Source: JANNXY01 sp031409775
GTDB taxonomy: Bacteria; Patescibacteriota; Minisyncoccia; Phycocordibacterales; CAIZIN01
Length of the DNA stretch: 64,000 bases
Reading direction: 5' to 3'
Assembly: GCA_031409775.1 (NCBI GenBank)
Contig: JANNXY010000042.1
Coordinates: forward strand, 1 to 64,000
The translations under genes were made by a program, and so were the position numbers. Of the stretch, positions 1 to 8,083 are shown piece after piece (position 1 is the first letter of the stretch; each line of letters starts with the position of its first letter). The notes beneath the pieces are model-generated. The model had not been told where the DNA came from. It saw nothing but the letters and a program-made list of their open reading frames with translations, and made no database searches.

Positions 1-84
1 TTCTGCTTCGGTAGCGAGGTACTGTCTCCACTGCTTTTCATTTAACAAAAGACGCATACGAGAGTATTTATCTATGGTTGTCAT
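1..84 (-). CDS. Transposase N-terminus, ISAzo13-like, cut by window edge
   Basis: Only the first 28 codons are in the window; the gene reads leftward off the edge. The residues (MTTIDKYSRMRLLLNEKQW, then RQYLATEAE) resemble the start of ISAzo13-family transposases, where a 'LNERQRRLxxAxEA' stretch precedes an HTH region. The ATG sits 6 bases after a TATACT hexamer with TTGATA 17 bases further upstream, so it is a real gene start. The family call rests on few residues. Whether the element is intact cannot be seen. Confidence 0.5.
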   Translation of the reverse strand, partial: MTTIDKYSRMRLLLNEKQWRQYLATEAE

Positions 85-90
85 ACCTAC

Positions 91-119
91 AGTATACAGA
101 TAGATGGAAGATGTATCAA
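91..119 (-). promoter_or_regulatory. Promoter of the edge transposase gene
   Basis: Read on the minus strand: TTGATA (114-119), 17-base spacer, TATACT (91-96), 6 bases, ATG at 84. The predicted start of transcription falls on or next to the start codon, so the mRNA would be leaderless. Confidence 0.65.
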
Positions 120-151
120 GTTATAGGTGGAAGGGGCCTTAATGTAAATTT

Positions 152-177
152 AAAAACCCTCCATTCGGAGGGTTTTT
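152..177 (-). terminator. Rho-independent terminator
   Basis: AAAAACCCTCC, loop ATTC, GGAGGGTTTTT. It has U-runs in both directions. It lies 5 bases beyond the stop of the 182-454 gene and should end the leftward unit 3304-182. Confidence 0.8.
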
Positions 178-181
178 AAAT

Positions 182-454
182 TTAATTCTTTACTTCAATT
201 AGACTTTCAATCTCATCATATTTTGCCCGAAGAACCGCTTGTTCATCGAAATCTGGGGTTCTTCCTGTATTTGAAAATTCATGGGTCATATCATGTAGCT
301 CAGTAAGCTTGGCGGATGCTGCTTCGTAGTTGGCTGGACCTATTTGGCCTCGCAACTGAAATAAATTATCCAAATTAACCCCTACTTTGTTAAGAAAATT
401 ACTAAACCATTTTTTTCCTTCCTCATTTTCTTTTATTGGATCACCTTCACTCAT
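182..454 (-). CDS. Small hypothetical protein (90 aa)
   Basis: A 90-residue, acidic, soluble-looking protein with no signal peptide or membrane segment. I recognise no domain; residues about 45-90 look like amphipathic helix. It follows the large DUF2339 gene by 15 bases on the same strand and is followed at once by a strong terminator, so it is probably the last gene of that unit. Function unknown. Confidence 0.6.
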   Translation of the reverse strand: MSEGDPIKENEEGKKWFSNFLNKVGVNLDNLFQLRGQIGPANYEAASAKLTELHDMTHEFSNTGRTPDFDEQAVLRAKYDEIESLIEVKN

Positions 455-469
455 TTTTGTATATTAATT

Positions 470-3304
470 TTAATTGTTAGAAATTATATCATTATTTTCT
501 GGTTTTGGCTTGTTTTGTCTGATTATATAGGCAAACATTAGCCCAAACAGTATTACAACGAGTCCCAACCCTCCCCACACGATCCATGGATATTTCTCTG
601 TTATACGGCTCTCGTCTGGATCACATTTGTCCCCCACTTTGTCTAGATCGATATCACTCTGGTTCTGGTTCGGCTCGTTTACACAGTTGTCTGTGCTGTT
701 CACTACTCCATCACGATCGAAGTCATCGCAGGCATCCCCACGGCCGTTCTGATCTACATCACTCTGATCAGTGTTGGCGATACGAACACAGTTATCCTGC
801 ATATCAGGGATGTTGTCCTTGTCAGTATCTGCAGGTTTATAGTCTGAATTCTGAACTATTTTTCCTATAGATGCTTTCACCACGCCCTTGTCATCTCTCA
901 GATTTGGCATCTCGCCGGTATTCAATGCCACAAATGATTCTGGGTCGCTATAAATGCGGTAACCCACTCCTGGTTGAGCTAGAAACCGAACTGCAGAGTA
1001 TGACTTTACTGTATCGAGATTTATTATCGTTAACTCATTGATTCGCAAGGGCTGTGAATATTCCATCTGAATAGTCCAGTTTGATGAATTGGTTTCTGGA
1101 AATTGTATAGTGTTCGAATTAGGTCGGATTCTGGAGAGGATTACTTTCTCATTTCCATTTGTATCAAATGCCCTTACGGTAATAGAGGTAGGCAAAGCTA
1201 CGTACTGATCAAAAGAAAAAACAATCGAATTGCTTCGAATAGATTTAGGGTACCGGAGAGAAAGAGAAACGGAACCCTGTGAACCATCTGCGGGCAAATC
1301 AAATGTTCGAGAGGTTTCGTAGTCATCGTCAGAAAGTTCATCAGAATTACTTGGGGTCATTTTCGTACTCGAATCTCCAACAATCAAACTCGGAATAAAT
1401 TTATTTGATCCTGGTACGAAAACTCCAACTAGAGAGCGCGAATTATTATGTATAGGAACTTCTACAACAGTCGGGACTTTAATCTCTGGGATGATTACAC
1501 TTCCCACATTTCTAAATGATCCTACTTGAGCTGCCTGAGCTATGGTCATAGCACTTACTACATTCCCACCCAGTAAAGGAATTACCAAAAGTAAAACTAG
1601 CGCCGCAGGCTTACTTTTCTTTATAAAAGCAGTACTGATAAAGAGGATCCCAATAACGATAAATGTCACAATGCGCGGTGCGAGATCCATATGCCACACA
1701 TCTACGAATACAAGCCTAGCGACCACCAGTATAAGTATTGTTGCGCCATAGTGCTTGAAATTGATCACATTACTCATAAGCCCATAAACATATGCAGCCA
1801 GTCCGATAATACTGTACACCAGCAATGATCCAAATGTCGCGGTACTTTCTAGAGTATTCCCTGCATGGAAGCACAGCCACACAAGTGACAACAGATACAC
1901 GGAACCTACTACATTGAGCGCAGTGTGGCCGTAGAGATGTGCAATACCTTTGTCTGCATCTTCTTTGTGAGACGAATAATAAAATACTCCGAGGAACATA
2001 AATGTAAGTCCCACCGCGAGAATGACAGAGAAATCCTCGTGCAATATATATGTGTTCCATTTATTTGATAGAAAGCTTGGCAATGCCATGAGAGCCGGCA
2101 CCGCCATAAGCCACGCCATCGCGTAGCCTGCAGAAATTTTCTTGGTAACCAAATAGCTTGCAATAGATATTGCAGCCGCTTCGAATGTAAATGCGAGCAC
2201 AAGCGATGGCCCATCGAGCTCTATGGACGTCGCTACCGCGAGGAATACCACTGATACGAGAGAATATACGTAGAACAATTTCTCTTTGCCGGTCTTTACA
2301 TATACGAAGAAGCTCCCTGCTGCAAATACCACCATCCACACTGCGAGCACCATACTCTGCAACTCCTCACGTACTATGGTCATGGTAGTAAGCATGATGA
2401 GTATTGAATTTATAATTGCCACAAATACATCAGACGGACTCGCTCCAGACTTAGACCGAACAAGTCCTATAATGCTCACTGCGAAATACAGTACAGATAG
2501 CACAAAAATAATGCCCAGTATAAAAAGATTATCTCGAGCTTCGAATCTGTCAAAGACATTCCACATACTATAGAATAATATTCCGAGAACAGAAACAGCA
2601 TTTACCACCCTCCAATTCTTCATAGCTGCGACCCAGACAGACCCCACAGTGATCACGAGCAGATAGACATAGAGCAGATCGATGTCCACGCGACTATCAG
2701 TGAGTATCGGCGCGATGAAGCCTATGAGTACAGAATAAATCGCAAGCCTTCTCATATCGAACATCACCGCCACAAAGCCCAGGTATACTGCGACGATAAA
2801 TGGTATTGATAGAGCTACTGCAGGAGTAAAGAATCCATAGACCACCTGCGATGCGTAGCTAGTTATGACCACGAGAGCCGAACCAAGTACGAGGAGCATT
2901 GTTCCCTGCACGCTGTTTGATTGCATACGCAAGGTTCCCCACACAGCGATGATCGATCCCACGATGAGCCCGAGCGCCACGCGAGCATGGGGACCTATCC
3001 AATTGTGCACGAATGCATAACTTATAAACCAGCCGAATCCAACGAGGATCATTAGTACACCGACCTTGAGCAGCCAGTTCTCGCTAAACCATTTAAAGAA
3101 TTTGTCCAGTGGATCCGGTCCGGATGGCGGAGGCATCACGTACGCGGGTTGTGCAGGAGCGGAAACTGGATTATAAGCAACTACGGGTGCCACCCTCTCA
3201 ACTGACTTGTGCCCGATCTGTGCTTCGAGGTTCGACACGCGGCTAGATAGACTAACTAGCTTGATAATCACCACCACGAGCGCTACAAATAGTATAAATG
3301 ACAT
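470..3304 (-). CDS. DUF2339 polytopic membrane protein with thrombospondin type-3 repeats
   Basis: 944 aa. Residue 1-20 is a membrane helix, followed by a Pro-rich linker and then the DUF2339 pattern (DPLDKFFKWFSENWLLKVG, about residues 64-82) and around twenty hydrophobic helices to about residue 610. A soluble, probably extracellular beta-rich region follows (about 620-820). Residues 826-896 hold Asp-rich repeats of the type DxDxDGVxxxxDNC, typical calcium-binding thrombospondin type-3 repeats (DTDKDNIPD, DQNGRGDACD, DFDRDGVVNSTDNC, DKVGDKCD). A final membrane helix (about 905-925) and a short Lys/Asn tail end the protein. DUF2339 proteins are of unknown function; the repeats suggest a Ca-stabilised stalk anchored by the last helix. 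It lies 38 bases after pepF and 15 before a small orphan gene. Confidence 0.85.
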   Translation of the reverse strand: MSFILFVALVVVIIKLVSLSSRVSNLEAQIGHKSVERVAPVVAYNPVSAPAQPAYVMPPPSGPDPLDKFFKWFSENWLLKVGVLMILVGFGWFISYAFVHNWIGPHARVALGLIVGSIIAVWGTLRMQSNSVQGTMLLVLGSALVVITSYASQVVYGFFTPAVALSIPFIVAVYLGFVAVMFDMRRLAIYSVLIGFIAPILTDSRVDIDLLYVYLLVITVGSVWVAAMKNWRVVNAVSVLGILFYSMWNVFDRFEARDNLFILGIIFVLSVLYFAVSIIGLVRSKSGASPSDVFVAIINSILIMLTTMTIVREELQSMVLAVWMVVFAAGSFFVYVKTGKEKLFYVYSLVSVVFLAVATSIELDGPSLVLAFTFEAAAISIASYLVTKKISAGYAMAWLMAVPALMALPSFLSNKWNTYILHEDFSVILAVGLTFMFLGVFYYSSHKEDADKGIAHLYGHTALNVVGSVYLLSLVWLCFHAGNTLESTATFGSLLVYSIIGLAAYVYGLMSNVINFKHYGATILILVVARLVFVDVWHMDLAPRIVTFIVIGILFISTAFIKKSKPAALVLLLVIPLLGGNVVSAMTIAQAAQVGSFRNVGSVIIPEIKVPTVVEVPIHNNSRSLVGVFVPGSNKFIPSLIVGDSSTKMTPSNSDELSDDDYETSRTFDLPADGSQGSVSLSLRYPKSIRSNSIVFSFDQYVALPTSITVRAFDTNGNEKVILSRIRPNSNTIQFPETNSSNWTIQMEYSQPLRINELTIINLDTVKSYSAVRFLAQPGVGYRIYSDPESFVALNTGEMPNLRDDKGVVKASIGKIVQNSDYKPADTDKDNIPDMQDNCVRIANTDQSDVDQNGRGDACDDFDRDGVVNSTDNCVNEPNQNQSDIDLDKVGDKCDPDESRITEKYPWIVWGGLGLVVILFGLMFAYIIRQNKPKPENNDIISNN

Positions 3305-3342
3305 AATTTATGAATTAATAATTATGTCTATATATTACCATG

Positions 3343-5124
3343 TTATGACAATTTCTCTAGCCTAGCTATATCTTCCTCGATAGATTTGAGCCCCGCTTCA
3401 AAGAATTCCGGCTTAGAGGTATCGACGCCGATGTCCTTAAATATCTGATACGGTGATTTGGAACCACCAGCAGACAAGAACTCTTTTATCTTGTTTATGA
3501 AACCCTTGTCTTCTTTGTACTTGGCATAGAGCGCTTTGGAAATTATCTGACCATAAGCGTAGGAGTAGACGTAGAAGAAATATCTAAAGTGAGAAACGTA
3601 GACAAATGAATATCCCTCGTCTGGCTTCACATCCATCGCTTTACCTATGTAGCTCTCGATATGCTTCTTGTATAAGTCGGCGTACTCCCTGCTCGAAAGT
3701 GCCCCTTTTTGCCTCACCAAGTTGTGCATTTCGAGCTCGAAGTTAAAGAAAGCGATCTGGCGGAATATGGTAGACATGTCATCCTGGATACGATCGAACA
3801 GGGCTATTTTCTTTTCTTTCTCTGACATCATTTCAAACACTTTCTCGAATGCAATGTTCTCGAAGAATGTTGAAGCAACTTCGGCAACAGAAATAGTATA
3901 GTTTTCATACAACACCGGCTGGCTACGAGAAAGTTCCGAATGTATCGCATGTCCCATCTCGTGAGCTAGAGTAGTATATGAGTTCAAGTTGTCCGTGTGA
4001 TTGAGGAGAATTATGGTTGGTATATCGTGGCCGTTATTGCAAAATGCACCAGTTCTCTTGCCTTTCATAGGATAAACATCTATCCTCCCTGACTCTGCCA
4101 TACTGAGTAGTATATTGCTGAATTTCACATCAGCACTAGCAAATGATTCTGCCGCCAAATCTACCGCTTTGTTGAAAGGGATTTTCATCTTGGTCTTGCC
4201 TATACTTATCGAAGTGTCTGCTATGCGGAGCTTCTTTAGCTTGAGTAGCTTGGCTTTGAGTTTGTAGAACTTATGTGAAATGTAGAATTTATCAGTTATA
4301 GTATTGACCAAAGTCTCTATAGAATTCAAATCATTCTGGTAACCCACAACAGTTAGCTCATATGGTTTAGAGACATTGCGTAGATCATCGTCAATTTTCT
4401 TGTTGGTAACTACAGCGTTGAGCTCGGCTTCTGCAATAAATGAAATACTTTTTAGCTTCTGTGATATCAGGTCACGAAGCTTGTAGCGGTCGGATTTGTT
4501 TAGCTCATTTATCATTCCTATCGCTTTACCCATCGGTAGCTTCTTGCCTTTCCATACTATCTGCTGCTGGTCCTGGAGCTTGCCTGAAACATCTGTCCAC
4601 ATGTTGTAGGCAGGCTGACGCTTGAGGTTGATGATCTTTTCTTCGGCTTCAGTTAAATTGTATTTGGCAGTAATAAAAATCCTTTCCAAGAAATATTTGT
4701 AACCTCCAAGAGTTTTATTAGTTAGAAATTCTTTTTGTTTATCTTTATCAATCTTACCAAGAGCAATTTCAAAGAAAATAATCTGGTTCGCAGCCATAGT
4801 TAGTCTGTTCTCCATCTTGTTTAACATCGCACGCATTGTGTCATTGTTACTATCCTTTTCTAAAAGCATCGACAGATACCAACCCGGCTTCCAAGTGCCT
4901 GCGGTTCTGTTTAGATTTTCCCAGTCTTCGAGTGCTTTGGCCAAACCTTCAGAAGTTTCTAGATAATCAGATTTGTCTTTGTATTTCTTGGCAAACTTCC
5001 AGTAAACTTTCTCAATCATTTTGCAATCTTCTTCGATCCGAGGATCACTGATAGATTTGTAAATATCACTAAAATCCCATTCGGTCTTATACTTTGTATT
5101 TTTGCTGGTTTTTAAGTTTTTCAT
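3343..5124 (-). CDS. pepF: Oligoendopeptidase F-like M3 metallopeptidase
   Basis: 593 aa, the usual length for M3B peptidases. The zinc site is visible as LAHEMGHAIHSEL (HExxH; about residues 387-399), with the downstream Glu in the ENIAFEKVFE region as expected for M3. The N-terminal half is the helical lid that restricts substrates to short peptides. No signal peptide, so cytoplasmic; it would degrade imported or internal peptides. It begins 9 bases after the uracil-DNA glycosylase stop, so the two are co-transcribed. Family call secure; exact substrate unknown. Confidence 0.93.
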   Translation of the reverse strand: MKNLKTSKNTKYKTEWDFSDIYKSISDPRIEEDCKMIEKVYWKFAKKYKDKSDYLETSEGLAKALEDWENLNRTAGTWKPGWYLSMLLEKDSNNDTMRAMLNKMENRLTMAANQIIFFEIALGKIDKDKQKEFLTNKTLGGYKYFLERIFITAKYNLTEAEEKIINLKRQPAYNMWTDVSGKLQDQQQIVWKGKKLPMGKAIGMINELNKSDRYKLRDLISQKLKSISFIAEAELNAVVTNKKIDDDLRNVSKPYELTVVGYQNDLNSIETLVNTITDKFYISHKFYKLKAKLLKLKKLRIADTSISIGKTKMKIPFNKAVDLAAESFASADVKFSNILLSMAESGRIDVYPMKGKRTGAFCNNGHDIPTIILLNHTDNLNSYTTLAHEMGHAIHSELSRSQPVLYENYTISVAEVASTFFENIAFEKVFEMMSEKEKKIALFDRIQDDMSTIFRQIAFFNFELEMHNLVRQKGALSSREYADLYKKHIESYIGKAMDVKPDEGYSFVYVSHFRYFFYVYSYAYGQIISKALYAKYKEDKGFINKIKEFLSAGGSKSPYQIFKDIGVDTSKPEFFEAGLKSIEEDIARLEKLS

Positions 5125-5133
5125 CTAGCCAAT

Positions 5134-5709
5134 CTAACATATATCCCGAAGGATACCAAAATCCTTTACCAAAGTATCTTTCAATTTCTGATTATAGATT
5201 GCGGCTGCGGGGTGGTAGAGCGGGATGATTTTTACTTTACCCCATTTAGAATCTGCGAGATATGACTTGCCATGTGCAGCGGAAATTGGCTCGATCTCAT
5301 AACTCAAGCCAAATTTATCCATAATATAATTCATAGAATAACGACCGAGAGTGGCGATGACTTTCGGCTTGATTATTTCTAATTCCTGATCTAGATGTGG
5401 TCCGTACAATCTGATTTCCTCGGGAGTTGGATCGCGGTTCTCTGGCGGGCGGTCGTTTACGATATTGGTGATGTAGATATCATCTCGGCTTAGGTTTACC
5501 GACTCGAGCAATCCATCTAGAATCTTCCCTGCTGCACCACAGAAAGGTTTGCCAGATTTGGCCTCATTGCGGCCTGGAGCCTCCCCTACGAACACGATCT
5601 CAGCTGTGTGACTTCCCTCACCTACCACAGGTAAGTAGCCGTTTTCGGTGCGATATTTGTAGAGGGGTAGCTTTGTATTATTTATGAGTTCTTTGTAAAT
5701 AGAGTCCAT
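5134..5709 (-). CDS. Uracil-DNA glycosylase, family 4/5-like, lacking the Fe-S cysteines
   Basis: 191 aa. Removes uracil from DNA to start base-excision repair. Motif 1 is GEAPGRNEAKSGKPFCGAAG (about residues 42-61) and motif 2 is LYHPAAAIYN (about 165-174), as in the UdgA superfamily; IVNDRPPENRDPTPEE matches the conserved NVVKCRPPxNRxPxxEE segment, with the cysteine replaced. Family 4 enzymes carry four cysteines for a 4Fe-4S cluster; here only two Cys exist, in PFCGAAG and at the C-terminal residue, so no cluster can form. The ATG follows a TATAAT hexamer by 6 bases. First gene of the udg-pepF unit. Confidence 0.88.
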   Translation of the reverse strand: MDSIYKELINNTKLPLYKYRTENGYLPVVGEGSHTAEIVFVGEAPGRNEAKSGKPFCGAAGKILDGLLESVNLSRDDIYITNIVNDRPPENRDPTPEEIRLYGPHLDQELEIIKPKVIATLGRYSMNYIMDKFGLSYEIEPISAAHGKSYLADSKWGKVKIIPLYHPAAAIYNQKLKDTLVKDFGILRDIC

Positions 5710-5715
5710 GGGGAG

Positions 5716-5721
5716 ATTATA
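5716..5721 (-). promoter_or_regulatory. -10 hexamer for the uracil-DNA glycosylase gene
   Basis: TATAAT on the minus strand, 6 bases before the ATG at 5709. No good -35 is visible at 16-18 bases; two hairpins (5730-5765) occupy that place instead. A second TATAAT lies in the minus-strand text near 5765-5772 and could start a longer transcript. Confidence 0.5.
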
Positions 5722-5729
5722 ACATCCCT

Positions 5730-5765
5730 CCTGCCTCAGAAGGCAGTGCTCCCTTCAAAGGGAGA
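5730..5765. repeat. Tandem short hairpins between genes
   Basis: Two adjacent perfect hairpins: CTGCCT-CAGA-AGGCAG, then CTCCCTT-CAA-AGGGAG without the last pair. They resemble in composition the hairpin ends of the DUF559 cassette (39.6-40.0 kb) and the block at 28.2 kb, so they may be a remnant of the same class of element; this is only a likeness. The rest of the gene-free stretch 5710-6121 shows a terminator at 5916-5946 and otherwise nothing I can name. Confidence 0.4.
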
Positions 5766-5915
5766 ATTATACTCGCAGCTTCCCCAAAACTACGTTTATA
5801 ACTGCAGCTAGGAACAGGAGCACAGGTACCTCGTGATGGGTTACAAATATTTCTAAATAGTGCAAAGTATTATTTACAAAAGAAACAAGTGATGTATGTG
5901 TCATATGTACGCAAG

Positions 5916-5946
5916 AAAGCCTCTTCCGAAATAGAAAGAGGCTTTT
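5916..5946. terminator. Rho-independent terminator
   Basis: AAAGCCTCTT and AAGAGGCTTTT flank a loop of about 10 bases, with T-runs on the plus strand and A/T on the other. No gene directly precedes it on the plus strand, so either a short unseen transcript ends here or it insulates the two divergent units. Confidence 0.7.
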
Positions 5947-6121
5947 AATGCTTGATTATCTTTCCACTTGGATGTGGACTAGAATTAGCACCTAACTCAA
6001 TAGGTTGCTCACAGGTCGTTGGGCTAGTTCCCTCGCTGTAGTCTGGATATCGTATGAGGCTTTCAATGCTTTGCTTATTATACCACACTATGATAATGTG
6101 CAAGCAGAAAAACATCGACTT

Positions 6122-6448
6122 ATGCACCATAATACATTATTCCACTTTGGTGAAGCTGCAATTTCACATGCAGAATTATGTGCTGAAACACTTCTCAATG
6201 CCGATCCAGATAAAATGCTTCACAGTTTGGATAAGGATGGTTTCTACTACATGCTCTATGGAGATGAACTTAAGTATTTGATAATCTTTAGCAGATTCTT
6301 TGATCCTGAAGCGAATTTTGTTACGCTGCGCGGTTGCCCTACTGGTCCTGGGAGACAAGCTGGTAGGGACGAGATAATGAGACATATTGGGTCAGCAAAG
6401 AGATTTGCTACGGAGGTACTGGAAAGATGCAAAGAGCTCAGAGCCTAG
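6122..6448 (+). CDS. Hypothetical protein (108 aa)
   Basis: Starting at ATG 6122 gives MHHNTLFHFGEAAISHAE and 108 residues in all, rich in His, Glu and Arg, soluble and probably helical (C-terminal RFATEVLERCKELRA). Longer versions from GTG 6098 or TTG 6004 would overlap the promoter-like TTGCTT (6071-6076) and GATAAT (6092-6097), so I prefer ATG 6122. No family recognised. It is an isolated plus-strand gene facing the minus-strand operon, and a short AGAAC/GTTCT hairpin with a T-run follows the stop (6447-6465). Confidence 0.55.
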   Translation: MHHNTLFHFGEAAISHAELCAETLLNADPDKMLHSLDKDGFYYMLYGDELKYLIIFSRFFDPEANFVTLRGCPTGPGRQAGRDEIMRHIGSAKRFATEVLERCKELRA

Positions 6449-6460
6449 AACAGGTTCTTT

Positions 6461-6730
6461 TTAATTTATCGCACCTTCTTTGCGTAGTAATTCCTTCTTA
6501 CTCTTGCCCTGCAAGCCATTGTACTCACCAATTTTGCCATCGCTTCGGATCACGCGGTGACAGGGCACAGATTTATCAGCATTTGCTGCCATGATAGTCC
6601 CTACTGCCCGAGATGCTCCGGGACTACCGGCCTTGGTAGCGACACCCTTGTAGGTCATGGTCATCCCCTTTGGAATTTTCTTTACTATGCTTAAAACTTT
6701 TTCTTTAAATTTATTTTTTGCTTCTTTCAT
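6461..6730 (-). CDS. Alkyltransferase-domain protein (MGMT/Ogt DNA-binding domain only)
   Basis: 89 aa, matching only the C-terminal DNA-binding/active-site domain of O6-alkylguanine-DNA alkyltransferase. The active-site motif is VPCHRVIRSDGKIG (about residues 56-69) with the acceptor Cys present; the HTH residues (TYKGVATKAGSPGASRAVG) and the PKGMTMTYKGVA start are also clear. Alkyltransferase-like (ATL) proteins of the same size usually have Trp in place of the Cys, so this one could still be a suicide methyltransferase rather than only a lesion marker. Last gene of the long minus-strand run, 10 bases after the ATP-cone/nuclease gene. Confidence 0.9.
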   Translation of the reverse strand: MKEAKNKFKEKVLSIVKKIPKGMTMTYKGVATKAGSPGASRAVGTIMAANADKSVPCHRVIRSDGKIGEYNGLQGKSKKELLRKEGAIN

Positions 6731-6740
6731 TTATATATAT

Positions 6741-7577
6741 TTAGCATCCACAGAGATCCTTGATGTCTTGCATAATCTGATCCTTCTTCTCTAGAAGCGA
6801 CGGCATAGCGTGCAATATATCCTCGCGATCTTTGAGCGTGACACAGTCCACAATCTTCTGGGAAATTATATACTGCTTCTCTGCTGTGGTAAGTGACGGC
6901 AGACATGTCACGGGGTGAATACCTGTCTCGATGATCATGTCATGCAGGTGACCCTTGGCTGGATAGTTCCACCCGATCATGTTCACACCAGCGCAGGTGC
7001 CGTATTGGATGGCCTTCTCTGTAAATTTAGTATTGGTGATAAGCAATCCATCTGTCATCTGCTTCTGTCCATCAGGAGTTGTAACTTGTACATTGCGCAA
7101 GTCGTCGAAACGGGATTTGATATATAGAGCGACCTTGAGGTCGGATTTGGCACCCAGCTCGCTATGGAATTTCACCTCGCCTAGGATAAGTGTCTGATCA
7201 TTCCATGCCACTACATCTACCTCGTGATCAACGCACGTACCTTGGATAATTCTGCCAGTTTCTACATTGTAACCCTTCTTGCGCAGTATTGCTGCGACGA
7301 ACTGCTCGAATGGGAATCCCGTAGGACCGAACTCTGCGATAGATCGGCGGAGCGAGTAACGGAGTGCGGGAGTCCTACCAACCTTGTCATGGAGCAAGTC
7401 AAATGCTCTACGGTAAATAACATTGGTAGTTACAGGCTCTTTGATCCAAGCAGAAATTTCTTCCGATATTTCCTTTGCTGTTATAACAGATGCACCGGCT
7501 CGCTCTAGCGAGCTGCGTAGCTTCTGTGCGTCGAATTCTTCTTCGGTTCCGTCGGTTTTGAGTATCAGGGGTTTCAT
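6741..7577 (-). CDS. ATP-cone domain fused to a PD-(D/E)xK restriction-type nuclease domain
   Basis: 278 aa. Residues 1-85 fit an ATP-cone, the small nucleotide-binding domain that regulates ribonucleotide reductases (start KTDGTEEEFDAQKLRSSLERA, later RYSLRRSIAEFGPTGFPFE). Residues 86-200 fit an Mrr-like nuclease fold: E91, D121 in DHEVDVVAW and E134-x-K136 in LILGEVKFH form the expected catalytic set. The C-terminal part has CAGVNMIGW, then a helical tail ending CGC. The fusion suggests a nuclease gated by ATP or dATP level; that is inference. It lies between a small membrane protein and an alkyltransferase gene, with 10-11 base gaps. Cellular target unknown. Confidence 0.8.
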   Translation of the reverse strand: MKPLILKTDGTEEEFDAQKLRSSLERAGASVITAKEISEEISAWIKEPVTTNVIYRRAFDLLHDKVGRTPALRYSLRRSIAEFGPTGFPFEQFVAAILRKKGYNVETGRIIQGTCVDHEVDVVAWNDQTLILGEVKFHSELGAKSDLKVALYIKSRFDDLRNVQVTTPDGQKQMTDGLLITNTKFTEKAIQYGTCAGVNMIGWNYPAKGHLHDMIIETGIHPVTCLPSLTTAEKQYIISQKIVDCVTLKDREDILHAMPSLLEKKDQIMQDIKDLCGC

Positions 7578-7588
7578 TGGGGGATTTG

Positions 7589-8068
7589 CTAGCCTTTGAT
7601 ATCGATCTCTACTTCATCTATATTCTTGTCTGCTGGTACCTCAAACAGATTCAGCTGGATTGGCTTGCTATTCATTAAACCCTGAATTGACATAGGGTTT
7701 CCACCGGTTGTTTCTACTTTGAATTTCCTGTTGGTGATAACTTGGCTGCAAATTTCTTCTTCGTTTCTAGATGTATCCAGTGTGATAGTTGCAGATGTCT
7801 CGGTGTCTTTGGATATTGCAGAGACTAGGCTATAGCAAGGTGTAGGGAGATCGAGTGATCCAGCGTATATATGCTTGCCGTCTTTGTATTGATGCTTCAC
7901 ATTGATCACAGATACATAGTAGTCGCTGCCTGGGATAGGTAGGTTGTCTACTACGTCGTTCTTGTTCCAGTTCATCGCAGAATATACTCCCGCCACTAGA
8001 AGTATTATGACCAGTAGTACTGCAATAATCTTGCCCATATTATTTGAATTTTGCATATTTTCGTCCAT
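7589..8068 (-). CDS. Membrane-anchored hypothetical protein (159 aa)
   Basis: One membrane helix near the N-terminus (IIAVLLVIILLVAGVYSAM, about residues 14-32) followed by a soluble domain outside the membrane. The external part has two Cys (TPCYSLV and EEICSQV) that could form a disulfide. The beta-rich external segment (ATITLDTSRNEEE, about 92-104) resembles small secreted domains found near envelope genes, but I cannot name it. Between mnmA and the ATP-cone nuclease in the same run. Confidence 0.6.
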   Translation of the reverse strand: MDENMQNSNNMGKIIAVLLVIILLVAGVYSAMNWNKNDVVDNLPIPGSDYYVSVINVKHQYKDGKHIYAGSLDLPTPCYSLVSAISKDTETSATITLDTSRNEEEICSQVITNRKFKVETTGGNPMSIQGLMNSKPIQLNLFEVPADKNIDEVEIDIKG

Positions 8069-8083
8069 ATAGTTTATATTAGT

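Noticed and set aside
6004..6121. Longer form of the 6122 gene
   Set aside because: The extension covers a likely promoter, and the protein part resembles nothing.
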